A DNA stretch of 64,000 nucleotides from CAZNKU01 sp045545235 (GTDB lineage: Bacteria > Bacillota > Clostridia > Monoglobales > Firm-18), in NCBI GenBank assembly GCA_045545235.1, contig JAZQAN010000024.1:1-64000 (forward strand). Direction: 5' to 3'. The notes under the pieces were generated by a model, which did not search any database, had not been told where the DNA came from, and was given only the letters and a program-made list of their open reading frames with translations. The position numbers and the translations under genes are program-made. Each line of letters starts with the position of its first letter. Position 1 is the stretch's first letter. This document shows positions 8,119-17,805 of the stretch, piece after piece.

Positions 8119-9433
8119 ACTTATAATCTCCCAAAAAGTCCTTATTTATTTCAAATAGTTCATCACACATATTTTTTATTTCATCCATTGAACAAACTGC
8201 AGATGAAAGAGGGTCCATATAAACTGCCTGATATACAAGCTCTTTACTTTTTTTCATAGCTGCTTCAACAACAAGGTTTTCGATACGTGCAGTTGTGTTT
8301 ACAAGTATTGCAAGATGTTCCGGAAGAGGACCTGCAATAGTTGTTTTAAAGCCCATTTTATCTGCTACAACAGGAACTTCAACGCAGGCATCATAAGGCA
8401 GGTTTGGAATAGAGCCGTTGTTTATAACATTTCCGTTGAATATAAACGGCTTACCGTCACCTATTCGTGCATTGAATATTTCACCTGCATATTCGTCACT
8501 GCGGGTTAAATCAAGTTCTTTTTCCATCCATTCGTCAAGAAGACAATTTGGATTTTCACGTCTGTCCTTTCGCAGATTAAGTGAAAATGCATACTCACCG
8601 GGGTTCCAGTTGGTGCCGTGTGTACAGTATTTTTCTATAAGGTCAGGACGTTTTCTGAACCATGCATTGTATTCGGAATTGTGTCCGCTTGATTCTGTCA
8701 CATAGTAGCCAAGCCTTAAGAACATTTCATTTCGTACCTGTTCTTTATTGTAGAATTCTTCATTTTCTGTAATAAGTTTACGAAGTCTTGGGTACAAATC
8801 CTCGCCCTTGTGTTCCAAAATTGTATAAAATGCCTGATGGTTTACACCCTTACAAAGATAGGTGATTTCTTCAACAGGAATTTCAAGCCATTCTGAAAGC
8901 ATTTTAATTGTTCCCTGTACGCTATGACATAGTCCTGTTATTTCAACATTTGTGTATTTTTGCATAGCACCGCAAAGCATAGCCATTGGATTTGTGTAGT
9001 TAAGGAAAACTGCATCGGGGCAGTATGTTTCGATATCCTTGCAAATGTCAAGCATAAGTGGAATGTTGCGAAGAGCACGGAAGATGCCTGAAACACTTCT
9101 TGTATCCCCTACGTTTATGTCTACACCATATTTTTTAGGTATTGTAATATCATATTGCCATATGTCAATATCACCGTTGAAAACTGTACATAGTACACCA
9201 TCTGCACCCTTTAAGGCTTCTACACGGTCTGTTGTTGTGGTTACTTTACATTTTGTGTTGCCGGATGCTTCTATAATCCTGTTTATAGCAACCAAAGTAC
9301 GGTCAATGTTTTCCTGCTTTATGTCCATTAAGCAAAACTGGGCATCTTCAAAAGCGGGGAATGTTATAAGGTCCTTAATGCATGAAGTTGTAAACTGCAG
9401 ACTTCCTGCACCTATAAAAGCAAATTTTTTCAT
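8117..9433 (-). CDS. melA: GH4 family alpha-galactosidase (MelA-like)
   Basis: A 438-residue NAD- and Mn-dependent GH4 hydrolase. The N-terminal Rossmann motif is KFAFIGAGSLQFT. The metal-binding Cys sits in the CHSVQGT motif near residue 167, the signature of the alpha-galactosidase subgroup, and the partner His is in KGVNHQAFY. The whole sequence follows E. coli MelA closely (LNYTNPMAMLCGAM; GYYVTESSGHNSEY). It releases galactose from melibiose or raffinose-type sugars in the cytoplasm by a redox-elimination mechanism. Start after GGAGGTAATTAA. Divergent from the AraC gene at 9573. Confidence 0.88.
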   Translation of the reverse strand: MKKFAFIGAGSLQFTTSCIKDLITFPAFEDAQFCLMDIKQENIDRTLVAINRIIEASGNTKCKVTTTTDRVEALKGADGVLCTVFNGDIDIWQYDITIPKKYGVDINVGDTRSVSGIFRALRNIPLMLDICKDIETYCPDAVFLNYTNPMAMLCGAMQKYTNVEITGLCHSVQGTIKMLSEWLEIPVEEITYLCKGVNHQAFYTILEHKGEDLYPRLRKLITENEEFYNKEQVRNEMFLRLGYYVTESSGHNSEYNAWFRKRPDLIEKYCTHGTNWNPGEYAFSLNLRKDRRENPNCLLDEWMEKELDLTRSDEYAGEIFNARIGDGKPFIFNGNVINNGSIPNLPYDACVEVPVVADKMGFKTTIAGPLPEHLAILVNTTARIENLVVEAAMKKSKELVYQAVYMDPLSSAVCSMDEIKNMCDELFEINKDFLGDYK

Positions 9434-9572
9434 TTAATTACCTCCCTTTATAAATTCAGTATATAAAAAAACAATTATGTATTCCATACACAAAACTGTT
9501 ATTTATATGGATTTTTCTGCTACACTTGATTTTTACATAATCTTATGATAAGATTTTTATGAGGTGAAAACT

Positions 9573-10373
9573 ATGGATTATCCTGTTGGAATAGATAACC
9601 TTTGGATGAGAACAAACCGTGAGGTAAACGATAAATTTTTATATATAAACAGCTGTGGCTTTCAGATTAATGATATTAAAAAGCACATAACCCTTCGTTC
9701 ACAGGGCAGAATGGACTATTTGTTTTTGTATATAATAAAGGGAAGATGTATGGCAAAGGTAAATGGGGAGGAAATAATTTTAAATGCCGGAGATATGTTG
9801 GTGTATAAACCGTATGAGCCTCATTTTTATGTTTATCCCGAAAATGTAGAAAGTGAAGGTGCGTATATACACTTTACGGGAAGTGCAGCAGGTGAAGTTG
9901 CAGGAAATAAATGTATTTTGCATACGGATAATGTATATGAGGCACAAAAGCTTCTGGGGCGTATTGTAAACGATTTTGTTGAGGATTCTGATAATTTAAT
10001 GAGCATATCCTGGTTGTTACAGTTTTGTGAGCTTTTTAAAAATGAAGGTAAAAGTATAAAGGACGAAAGAATTCTTGCGGTACTTAAATACATAAATAAA
10101 AATTATGGGGAAAATAATTCTGTTGAATTTTATGCAAAAATGTGTGGAGTAAGTGCAGACCGTTTTGCACACCTTTTTAAAAATGCAGTAGGTGTTTCGC
10201 CACACAAATATATAACAGATATACGCATAAGGCAGGCAAAATATCTTCTTGAATTTTCCGACCTCAATGTTAATGAGGTGGCATCGGCAGTGGGTATGGA
10301 GGATGCACTTTATTTTTCAAGAGTTTTTAAAAAATATGTGGGAATATCACCACAAAAATATAAGGGAATGTAA
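9573..10373 (+). CDS. AraC-family regulator (partner of the GH4 alpha-galactosidase)
   Basis: A 266-residue AraC/XylS-type factor: N-terminal cupin-like sensor (GRCMAKVNGEEIILNAGDMLVYKPYEPHFY) and two C-terminal HTHs (NSVEFYAKMCGVSADRFAHLF; NVNEVASAVGMEDALYFSRVF, ending GISPQKYKG). It is divergent from the alpha-galactosidase gene with 139 bp between starts, so it is the probable regulator of that gene. The ATG at 9573 is used, with GAGGTG at 9561; a GTG at 9564 lies inside the ribosome site. Confidence 0.88.
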   Translation: MDYPVGIDNLWMRTNREVNDKFLYINSCGFQINDIKKHITLRSQGRMDYLFLYIIKGRCMAKVNGEEIILNAGDMLVYKPYEPHFYVYPENVESEGAYIHFTGSAAGEVAGNKCILHTDNVYEAQKLLGRIVNDFVEDSDNLMSISWLLQFCELFKNEGKSIKDERILAVLKYINKNYGENNSVEFYAKMCGVSADRFAHLFKNAVGVSPHKYITDIRIRQAKYLLEFSDLNVNEVASAVGMEDALYFSRVFKKYVGISPQKYKGM

Positions 10374-10392
10374 AAAAAATTTTTACATTCCC
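10364..10392. terminator. Bidirectional terminator overlapping the AraC stop codon
   Basis: A GGGAATGTAAAAA/TTTTTACATTCCC stem with a 3-nt A loop. The TAA stop at 10371-10373 lies in the left arm. It serves both convergent genes. Confidence 0.85.
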
Positions 10393-10398
10393 CGCTTA

Positions 10399-11004
10399 TT
10401 ATATTTTTAAAAATTTTCTTAATTTGTCAGCACTGCCGTCAAATAAATATCCCTCAATGCCAACAAGCTTTGCACCGTCAAGATTTTTGGCGCTGTCATC
10501 AATGAATATACATTCTTCCGCCTTTAAGGAATATGTGTTCAGTAAATATTCAAAAATATCTCTGTTTGGTTTTGATTTGCCTGTTGTTGCAGAAAAAATA
10601 AGTCCGTCAAACTGTGATAAAACTTCATTTATCCAGGGTACGTTTTTGTATTCTCTTGCAAATCCCTCGCTTATATTTGAAATTAAATAAAGCTTTTTGT
10701 CTTCTTTTTTTATATCGTTAATTAACTTGTGCATACCTGCAACGGGGGTCATTGTATTTACCCAGTTTTCATATGCTCTGCACGCCATTTCATAGGCTTT
10801 GTCATTAAGACGTTTTTTCATATCAGCCTTTATTTCATCATCTGTAATTGTACCTGCATCAAGCCTGTCCCAGTAAAGTCTGTCAAAAGCAACTTTAACT
10901 ACATCATCAAGCATACATTCGTCATAAACATATGGTTTTGCTAATTTTACAGGGTCGAAATTTGCAATTACGTTACCAAAATCAAAGATATAATTTTCAA
11001 ACAT
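10399..11004 (-). CDS. HAD-superfamily sugar phosphatase (YihX-like)
   Basis: A 201-residue HAD-IA hydrolase. Motif I is FDFGNVIANFD, the DxGN form seen in YihX-type glucose-1-phosphate phosphatases. Motif II is YLISNIS, the Lys is in TTGKSKPN and motif III is FIDDSAKN. It dephosphorylates small sugar phosphates in the cytoplasm; the exact substrate is not visible. It lies 2 bp downstream of the GH38 gene on the same strand, so the pair is an operon and the phosphatase may act on a product of mannoside breakdown. Confidence 0.82.
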   Translation of the reverse strand: MFENYIFDFGNVIANFDPVKLAKPYVYDECMLDDVVKVAFDRLYWDRLDAGTITDDEIKADMKKRLNDKAYEMACRAYENWVNTMTPVAGMHKLINDIKKEDKKLYLISNISEGFAREYKNVPWINEVLSQFDGLIFSATTGKSKPNRDIFEYLLNTYSLKAEECIFIDDSAKNLDGAKLVGIEGYLFDGSADKLRKFLKI

Positions 11005-11006
11005 TT

Positions 11007-14000
11007 TTATTCTCCCATTACATATTTAAGTGTCACAATTTCAAAGTTTTTAACCTTAAGTTCAATATTTTTGCCGCTATGAGGAAGCTTTTCGATGTTG
11101 TTTTCCATAAGGTCGCAAAGGTAAACTTCCTTAAAGTCAAAGCCTGCAGTAACCGTAACGGCTGACTTTTGATTGTAGCTTTCGTAAAGTCTTACGATTA
11201 TGCTGTTGTCGTCCTCTGCTTTTTTAACTGTTTCTATTATAACATTTTCACTGTTAATGTCAACAAGAGAATAAGTGTCGGCATTAGTGCCATTTTGTGC
11301 GTCAATCCTGCATACCTCAAGTGGAATGTTAAGTGCATAACCTTCCTGAACTACGCCACCCTTGCGGAAATCTCCGCAGTGAGGGAATAGAGAGTAGGTA
11401 AATGAGTGCATCCCCCTGTCTGCATTTTCATAAGGGTATGTAGCTGATTTCAAAAGTGATATTTTCATAATATTTTCTTCCACATTGTAACCGTATTTGC
11501 AGTCGTTAAGAATACTTACCCCGTAATTACTTTCGGAAAGATCTGCCCATTTGTGTGCACAAACTTCAAATTTTGCACCATCCCAACTTGTGTTTGCGTA
11601 TGTTGGTCGCTCTATATTACCAAACTGTATGTCATATGTTGCAACCGTGTTGTGAATGTCAACAGGGAATGACGCCTTCATAAGTGTGTGGTCTTCATGC
11701 CAGTCAACTGTTGTGACAAAATCAATACGTTTAGAGCCCTTACGGAGTATAATGTCCTGAACAATTTCGGACTTTTGGTATTTTCTCTTTATGCGTAAGC
11801 CGTTTTTTAAAACTTTGACAGATGAAACATCGTCGGCAATCCACATTTTGTGTTTGTAGTATTCCGTAATTTCCCATGCGTCGTAATTACGTGGATAGTC
11901 CTCAAACATTTCAATTACGTTAGCCTCTGCATTTTCTGCCAGTACCTCACGGTCTTCTGCTTTGTCATATACGGATATAATGTGGTATTTGTCGTTGAAC
12001 ACTACTTTTACAACGTCATTTTCAATACATTTTTCACTTGCCGAAACGCCTGTATCAACATATTTTTCTTCAATTACCTTAAAGCCGTGTGCAGGTATAC
12101 TCTTAACATAAACTGTTTTGTCATCTACCTCCACATAGTCGCTTACTTCAAAGGGCGAAGGGTTGTAAACAAACAGACCACCATCAGTTTTAAGTGAAGA
12201 AATTATGCTTGCCTTTTTATCCTCTACAATTTCTCTGCCATCTTGTAAAATCTGTGCATATTCAACATCGGTAACATCGTAAACAGGGCCGATTGATGAG
12301 CCTGGTATAATATCGTGGAACTGGTTTAAAAGTATAGTTGTTTGATTTTTATCAAGTGTTTCCTTTGGATATTTACCGCCGTTTAAAACCATATCTATTG
12401 CAGAAATGTTTTCCGCATTAAGGTGTATAAGTTCCGATTTTCTGTTGTTTTTCTTGTTCTTTGCGATGGAGGTATATGTACCTCTGTGGAATTCAAGATA
12501 CATTTCACCCTTCCACTTTGGAGTATCTTTAAGTTCTTCTGTGTTTTTATTGAATTTTTCAATGGATTTTTTAAAGGTTTCACCTGCTGTCTGTATTTTT
12601 ACTGCAGGCATTCCGGGAATACCATACTCAAGTCGTTTGAAGTTTTCCATCATTTCATATGTAGGACCACCGCCACCGTCACCATAGCCGAAGGTGATTA
12701 ATGTTTCATCATTTAATTCTTTGTCCAGGTATTTATCCCATGTTTCAGATACCCAGTCGGTGGTAATGTTACCTACATAGTTGGGATTGAATTTTGCGTG
12801 CACCTGAGATCCGTCAATCCCTTCCCACACGAAGTCGTCGTGAGGCATTTTGTTTGTTTCGTTCCATTTTAATTTAGAGGTAAAGAACTTATCTATACCG
12901 CTTTTTTTCAAAACCTGAGGCAATGCACCGCTGTAGCCAAATACATCAGGCAGCCACAATATTTCGCTGTCTACTCCAAATTCTTCCTTCATAAAGCGTT
13001 TGCCGAAAAGTATCTGTCTAACCATGCTTTCACCGCTTATAAGGTTTGTATCTGCTTCAAGCCACGCAGCACCTTCAACTTCCCATCTGCCTTCTTTTAC
13101 ACGCTTTTTGATTTCCTCGTACAAAACAGGATCCTGCTCTTTAACGTGCTGATAAAGTTGAGGCTGGCTTGACATAAACTTGTAGTCATCAAAGTATTTC
13201 ATCATATTTATAACTGTTGAAAAGCTTCGTTGTGCCTTTTCGCGAGTCTGCGCAACAGTCCAAAGCCATGCCACATCTATATGTGTGTGACCTATACAGT
13301 TTACAATACCCTTGTTGTTGCCGCATTCTTTTTCGTAAAATTCTTCTTTTAAGTATTTTGATGTTGCATCAATACTTTTGTAAAAATCTGCGGAATAAAA
13401 ATCTCTTAAATCAAGCAACATTGTAGCTTTGTTAAGATGGTTTTGTATTGTATAGTAGTCAACGGAATTTTCGTTGATGTTTTTAAGACAATCATAAGGA
13501 ATTTTAATGTCGTACCAAAGTGACTCGATTTTCAAATCAACAATTTCAAGTGTAGCAACAACATTAAAAACAATTTCCGGAACATTATAAACCACATCCG
13601 ACGCATTGTGAATCATACCTGTATAAAGGTAAAGGTATATGTCATATTCCTTGTCACCTTTAAGAGGAAACCATGTGTGGTTTGTATCAAGTGCTTGTGT
13701 TGTAACGCCGTCTACAAATACCGTAAACTGTGGGTTTGTAGCATCCCATAAACCTTCCTTGCCTGTTTTTACGGTAAAACGCAATTCCTGATTTTCACAT
13801 ACAGTTGGTGTTTTTATTTTGGTATGCAACCAATAGTGTTTATCCTGGCCTTCAAAACCCGTGTGTCTTTCTAGATTTTTCCATCCTGCATTTTCACAAG
13901 GTGGTGTGTTGTCCTTTTTGTATCCGTCAACAGGTACATAGACCATTTCAACAATTTCGGAGGAAACTGTTTTTTTAGAAGCAAGTACCTTCATGGATTC

Positions 14001-14033
14001 GCGTATTTTATCTCTTATGATATCATTTGCCAT
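11007..14033 (-). CDS. GH38 alpha-mannosidase
   Basis: A 1008-residue cytoplasmic protein of glycoside hydrolase family 38, the retaining alpha-mannosidases that need a divalent metal. The catalytic domain begins with the zinc motif GHTHIDVAWLW (near residue 251). The nucleophile Asp is in WLPDVFGYSGALPQ (near residue 361), followed by FFTSKLKWNETNKMPHDDFVWEG. The C-terminal beta domains are complete, so length is normal. No signal peptide: it acts on imported oligosaccharides. The start follows AGAGGTG. It heads an operon with the HAD phosphatase and is divergent from an AraC gene. Confidence 0.93.
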   Translation of the reverse strand: MANDIIRDKIRESMKVLASKKTVSSEIVEMVYVPVDGYKKDNTPPCENAGWKNLERHTGFEGQDKHYWLHTKIKTPTVCENQELRFTVKTGKEGLWDATNPQFTVFVDGVTTQALDTNHTWFPLKGDKEYDIYLYLYTGMIHNASDVVYNVPEIVFNVVATLEIVDLKIESLWYDIKIPYDCLKNINENSVDYYTIQNHLNKATMLLDLRDFYSADFYKSIDATSKYLKEEFYEKECGNNKGIVNCIGHTHIDVAWLWTVAQTREKAQRSFSTVINMMKYFDDYKFMSSQPQLYQHVKEQDPVLYEEIKKRVKEGRWEVEGAAWLEADTNLISGESMVRQILFGKRFMKEEFGVDSEILWLPDVFGYSGALPQVLKKSGIDKFFTSKLKWNETNKMPHDDFVWEGIDGSQVHAKFNPNYVGNITTDWVSETWDKYLDKELNDETLITFGYGDGGGGPTYEMMENFKRLEYGIPGMPAVKIQTAGETFKKSIEKFNKNTEELKDTPKWKGEMYLEFHRGTYTSIAKNKKNNRKSELIHLNAENISAIDMVLNGGKYPKETLDKNQTTILLNQFHDIIPGSSIGPVYDVTDVEYAQILQDGREIVEDKKASIISSLKTDGGLFVYNPSPFEVSDYVEVDDKTVYVKSIPAHGFKVIEEKYVDTGVSASEKCIENDVVKVVFNDKYHIISVYDKAEDREVLAENAEANVIEMFEDYPRNYDAWEITEYYKHKMWIADDVSSVKVLKNGLRIKRKYQKSEIVQDIILRKGSKRIDFVTTVDWHEDHTLMKASFPVDIHNTVATYDIQFGNIERPTYANTSWDGAKFEVCAHKWADLSESNYGVSILNDCKYGYNVEENIMKISLLKSATYPYENADRGMHSFTYSLFPHCGDFRKGGVVQEGYALNIPLEVCRIDAQNGTNADTYSLVDINSENVIIETVKKAEDDNSIIVRLYESYNQKSAVTVTAGFDFKEVYLCDLMENNIEKLPHSGKNIELKVKNFEIVTLKYVMGE

Positions 14034-14141
14034 AAAATCACCTCTTGGTATTTTGTTGATTTTATAATAAAATAAAATTTTGAAAAAAACTACTATTGAC
14101 GTGATATTATTTTTATGTTATTGTGATATCGAGGTGTGATT

Positions 14142-14978
14142 ATGGAAAGAAAAAAGATATATGCCAAATACCACGTGCATGAAGATACGGGTTGTAATTT
14201 TCGGTATGTTCGCAGTGATACGGAACGCTTTCGCCCACATTGTCATGATTATTATGAGTTTTTTATGGTAAAGACGGGGGATGCCCACCATATTGTAAAT
14301 GACCAGTACCAGATTCTGGCAGAGGGTAATCTGTTGTTTATACGTGATTTTGACTATCACGACTACAAACGTGCAGACAATAAATATTTTGAGTTTTTAA
14401 ATCTTGCAGTTTCTGCTGATGTTATGGAGAGCGTGTTTGAATATTTGGGAGATGATTTTCCAAAAGATAAATTTTTAAATTCGTCAATGCCGCCTATGGT
14501 AACACTTCCTGTAACTGAACGTGAAAAGTTTTTTTATCGTTTAAATGAACTTAATCAGGTGGGGGACGTACATACAGTAAGGCTTAAACTTAAAACCCTG
14601 CTTGTAAATGTTTTTACAAATTATTTTATGAATTATTCTTCAAACACAAGCAATGTACCCCTGTGGCTTGAAATGACTTATGAAAAGATGAAGAATCCCA
14701 AAAACTTTATAGCAGGAATGGAAAGAATGTATGAGATTTCGGGCAAAAGCCGTGAACACCTTTGCCGTTCTCTTAAAGAGTACTATAATACTACTCCATC
14801 GGCACTTGTTAATGACTTAAGGTTAGAATACTGTACAAATCTTCTTATAAACAGTAACCTTTCTGTTACTGATATTTGTTATAGTTGCGGTTATGATAAC
14901 CTTTCGTGGTTTTATAAAGTATTTTGTCAGAAATTTGGAGTTACACCTGCAAAGTACAGAAAGAACAAAGGGATTTAA
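14142..14978 (+). CDS. AraC-family regulator (partner of the alpha-mannosidase operon)
   Basis: A 278-residue AraC-type factor. The cupin sensor contains RPHCHDYYEFFMVKTGDAHH, whose His cluster could bind sugar or metal. The C-terminal HTH pair ends with LSVTDICYSCGYDNLSWFYKVF and FGVTPAKYRKN. It starts 108 bp from the divergent GH38 gene and is the natural candidate for its regulator. The ATG at 14142 follows GAGGTG at 14131; the GTG at 14136 is too near the ribosome site to be the start. Confidence 0.87.
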   Translation: MERKKIYAKYHVHEDTGCNFRYVRSDTERFRPHCHDYYEFFMVKTGDAHHIVNDQYQILAEGNLLFIRDFDYHDYKRADNKYFEFLNLAVSADVMESVFEYLGDDFPKDKFLNSSMPPMVTLPVTEREKFFYRLNELNQVGDVHTVRLKLKTLLVNVFTNYFMNYSSNTSNVPLWLEMTYEKMKNPKNFIAGMERMYEISGKSREHLCRSLKEYYNTTPSALVNDLRLEYCTNLLINSNLSVTDICYSCGYDNLSWFYKVFCQKFGVTPAKYRKNKGI

Positions 14979-14997
14979 AAATATATGGTAAAAAATG

Positions 14998-15026
14998 TTG
15001 ACAAAAGTAATATAAAGTAATATAAT
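14998..15026 (+). promoter_or_regulatory. Perfect consensus promoter of the glp operon
   Basis: TTGACA (14998-15003), 17-bp spacer, TATAAT (15021-15026). Transcription should begin near 15033, giving a leader of roughly 65 nt before the terminator-like hairpin at 15046-15099. Confidence 0.9.
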
Positions 15027-15045
15027 TAGTGTGGTACTGAGATTT

Positions 15046-15099
15046 GGAGACGTATCAAAACAGAGGTGAAGAGCCTCTGTTTTGGTGCGTCCTTTTTTT
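15046..15099 (+). terminator. Leader attenuator, probable GlpP target
   Basis: An 11-bp perfect stem (15056-15066 with 15074-15084), extended by GGA.ACG/CGTCC pairing, is followed by seven T, all between the consensus promoter and the first gene. In B. subtilis GlpP with glycerol-3-phosphate prevents termination at such a leader. A GlpP homologue is encoded in this same operon, so the leader is predicted to be an autoregulated switch. Confidence 0.82.
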
Positions 15100-15133
15100 A
15101 TCTGATTATAGAATTTTGGGAGGGTTTAGTGTA

Positions 15134-16567
15134 ATGTATGATGTTGCAGTAATCGGTGCAGGCGTTGTAGGTGGCATGATTGCAAGAAAGCTTTCATCCT
15201 TCGACCTTAAGGTTTGCATAATTGAAAAGGAAAATGATGTGGCTATGGGTGCTACAAAGGCAAATTCTGCCATTGTTCACGCAGGTTTTGATGCAAAGGA
15301 AGGTAGTCTTAAGGCTTTACTTAATGTAAGAGGTTCAAAAATGTTCCCTCAGGTTACAAAGGAGCTTGGGGTTAAGTACATAAACAACGGCTCAATAGTA
15401 ATAGGGTTTAATGATGAAGACCGTGCTACAATAGAAGAACTTTTAATACGTGGTACAAAAAACGGTGTAGCAAATCTTTGTATTGTAGAAAAGGACGAAC
15501 TTAAAAAGCTTGAACCAAATATTTCCGACAATGTAGTATGTGCACTTTATGCTCCTACAGGTGCTATTACCTGCCCATATGAACTTACAGTTGCGGCAAT
15601 CGGTAATGCAATGGATAACGGTGTAGATTTAGAACTTAACTTCGGTGTAGAAAAGATTGAGGACAAAGGCGATTTTTATACATTAAAATCAGGTGACAAA
15701 ACTATAGATGCCAGATACATAGTAAATGCCGCAGGGCTATATAGCGATGAGGTTGCTTCTATGGTTGGTGATAACAGTTTTAAAATTCACCCAAGACGTG
15801 GCGAATACATACTTCTTGACAAAGAGTGCGGCAACCTTGTATCAACTACAGTTTTCAGAACACCAAGTAAAATGGGTAAGGGTATTCTTGTTTCTCCTAC
15901 AGTTGACGGCAACCTTCTTACAGGTCCAACATCTGTTGATATGGAGGATAAATGCGACAATGCTACAACTCCTGAAGGCTTTGCAAACATTATCCGTGAA
16001 GCTAATGAAAATGTAGATGGTATTCCTTTTAACAAGACAATTACATCATTTTGCGGACTTCGTGCTGCAGGTGATACAGGTGACTTTATTATAAATTCAA
16101 ATGTTAAAAATGTTGTAAATGTTGCGGGTATTGAATCACCGGGTCTTACAGCGTCACCTGCAATTGCAGAAATGGTTGCAGAGATGCTTGAAAAGGCAGG
16201 ACTTGAACTTAAGGAAAACAAAAATTACAATCCTGTACGCAAGCCCGCACACGCTTTTCGTGAAGCAAGTTTGGAAGAAAAAAATAAAATGATAAAGGAA
16301 AATCCTTCATACGGTAAAATAATCTGCAGATGTGAAACTGTAACAGAAGGTGAAATACTTGATGCTATAAGAACCAATCCAAAGCCTCGTGACCTTGATG
16401 GTGTAAAACGTCGTACAAGAGCACAGATGGGCAGATGTCAGGGTGGTTTTTGCGGTCCGCAGATTGTGGAAATGCTTGCAAAAGAGCTTGGCATAAAGTA
16501 TGAAGATGTTACAAAATTCGGTGGTAATTCAGTAATTAATGTAGGCAAAACAAAGGATGGTGAATAA
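15134..16567 (+). CDS. glpA: Anaerobic-type glycerol-3-phosphate dehydrogenase, FAD subunit with BFD-like Fe-S domain
   Basis: A 477-residue flavoprotein. The N-terminus has the dinucleotide-binding motif VAVIGAGVVGGMIARKLS, then a DAO-type oxidoreductase domain. The C-terminal 80 residues form a BFD-like [2Fe-2S] domain with the cysteine pattern CRC (in IICRCETVTEGEI) and CQGGFC. It oxidises glycerol-3-phosphate to dihydroxyacetone phosphate. In many Firmicutes this gene is followed by an FAD/NAD oxidoreductase and a DUF1667 protein, as here, and the three probably form one complex. The start is the ATG at 15134 after GGGAGGG; an upstream in-frame ATG lies in the leader hairpin. Confidence 0.85.
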   Translation: MYDVAVIGAGVVGGMIARKLSSFDLKVCIIEKENDVAMGATKANSAIVHAGFDAKEGSLKALLNVRGSKMFPQVTKELGVKYINNGSIVIGFNDEDRATIEELLIRGTKNGVANLCIVEKDELKKLEPNISDNVVCALYAPTGAITCPYELTVAAIGNAMDNGVDLELNFGVEKIEDKGDFYTLKSGDKTIDARYIVNAAGLYSDEVASMVGDNSFKIHPRRGEYILLDKECGNLVSTTVFRTPSKMGKGILVSPTVDGNLLTGPTSVDMEDKCDNATTPEGFANIIREANENVDGIPFNKTITSFCGLRAAGDTGDFIINSNVKNVVNVAGIESPGLTASPAIAEMVAEMLEKAGLELKENKNYNPVRKPAHAFREASLEEKNKMIKENPSYGKIICRCETVTEGEILDAIRTNPKPRDLDGVKRRTRAQMGRCQGGFCGPQIVEMLAKELGIKYEDVTKFGGNSVINVGKTKDGE

Positions 16568-16568
16568 T

Positions 16569-17804
16569 ATGACAGATTTGGTTATTATAGGTGGAGGTCC
16601 TGCCGGTATGAGTGCGGCAGTTGCAGCTTATGAAAGCGGTATTCGTGATATACTTATTTTAGAACGTGATGAAAATCTTGGCGGTATTTTGCAGCAGTGT
16701 ATTCACAATGGCTTTGGTCTTCACAAATTCGGTGAAGAGCTTACAGGTCCTGAATACGCATGGAAATATGAGCAAAAAGTGCGTGAACTTAATATCCCCG
16801 TAAAGCTAAACACAATGGTGCTAGATATTACTGAGGATAAAGTTATAACAGCCACAAATTGCGTGGATGGTATTTTTCAGATTCAGGCAAAGGCAATAAT
16901 TCTTGCTATGGGTTGCCGCGAACGTGCAAAGGGTGCTCTTAATATTGCAGGCTACAGACCTGCAGGTATTTACAGTGCAGGTACAGCACAAAAATTTGTT
17001 AATATAAAAGGCTATATGCCCGGTAAGAATGTAGTTATTTTAGGTTCCGGTGATATTGGTCTTATAATGGCAAGACGTATGACACTTGAGGGTGCAAAGG
17101 TTAACGCAGTATGTGAACTTATGCCATATTCAGGTGGGCTTGCACGTAATATTGAACAGTGCCTTAATGACTTTAACATTCCTCTTAAATTAAGCCATAC
17201 AGTTGTGGAAATTCACGGTAAGGAAAGAGTAGAGGGCGTAACAATAGCAAAGGTTGATGATAAAAGACGTCCAATTATGGAAACAAAGGAATTTATACCT
17301 TGCGATACATTGCTTTTGTCAGTTGGTCTTATTCCTGAAAATGAGCTTACAAAGAGTGCAGGTATTGACATAAGCGGTATTACAAACGGTGCAGTAGTTG
17401 ACCAGGACAGACAGACTTCCGTAGAAGGTATATATGCTTGCGGAAATGTTTTGCACGTACATGACCTTGTGGACTTTGTTTCCGAGGAAGCGGAAATTGC
17501 AGGTAGGGCAGCTGCTGATTACATAAAGGGTGAAAAATCAGATGCTGTTGATGTAAATATTAAAACAGACGGTAAAATTCGCTACACTGTACCACAGAAG
17601 ATTACAAAGGACAAGGACATTACGGTTTTCTTCCGTGTTGCTGATGTGTATAAAAATGCAAAAGTGAATGTTATTAAAAATGGGGAAAAAGTGTATTCCA
17701 AAAAGAAGATAAAGGTTGCCCCCGGTGAAATGGAAAGTGTAAAGCTTACAAAAGATATGTTTGCAGATGCAAATGAGCTTGTCTTTGAGTTGGAGGTGCT
17801 TTAA
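16569..17804 (+). CDS. FAD/NAD-dependent oxidoreductase of the glp operon
   Basis: A 411-residue pyridine-nucleotide-disulfide-type oxidoreductase with two nucleotide-binding folds: LVIIGGGPAGMSAAVAAYESG at the start and VVILGSGDIGLIMARRM near residue 155. It starts 1 bp after the preceding stop. In the conserved GlpA-like/oxidoreductase/DUF1667 trio it probably moves electrons between the glycerol-3-phosphate dehydrogenase and a nicotinamide or other carrier. The C-terminal about 85 residues (KIRYTVPQKI ... VFFRVADVYKNAKVNV) form a small added beta domain. The role is inferred from synteny. Confidence 0.82.
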   Translation: MTDLVIIGGGPAGMSAAVAAYESGIRDILILERDENLGGILQQCIHNGFGLHKFGEELTGPEYAWKYEQKVRELNIPVKLNTMVLDITEDKVITATNCVDGIFQIQAKAIILAMGCRERAKGALNIAGYRPAGIYSAGTAQKFVNIKGYMPGKNVVILGSGDIGLIMARRMTLEGAKVNAVCELMPYSGGLARNIEQCLNDFNIPLKLSHTVVEIHGKERVEGVTIAKVDDKRRPIMETKEFIPCDTLLLSVGLIPENELTKSAGIDISGITNGAVVDQDRQTSVEGIYACGNVLHVHDLVDFVSEEAEIAGRAAADYIKGEKSDAVDVNIKTDGKIRYTVPQKITKDKDITVFFRVADVYKNAKVNVIKNGEKVYSKKKIKVAPGEMESVKLTKDMFADANELVFELEVL

Positions 17805-17805
17805 T

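Noticed and set aside
11850..12197. 115-codon plus-strand open frame inside the GH38 gene
   Set aside because: Antisense shadow of a conserved mannosidase; low-complexity Phe/Tyr/Ile composition.
15044..15133. Longer start of the glycerol-3-phosphate dehydrogenase
   Set aside because: These 30 codons lie in the leader terminator hairpin; the conserved Rossmann start and ribosome site fit the ATG at 15134.
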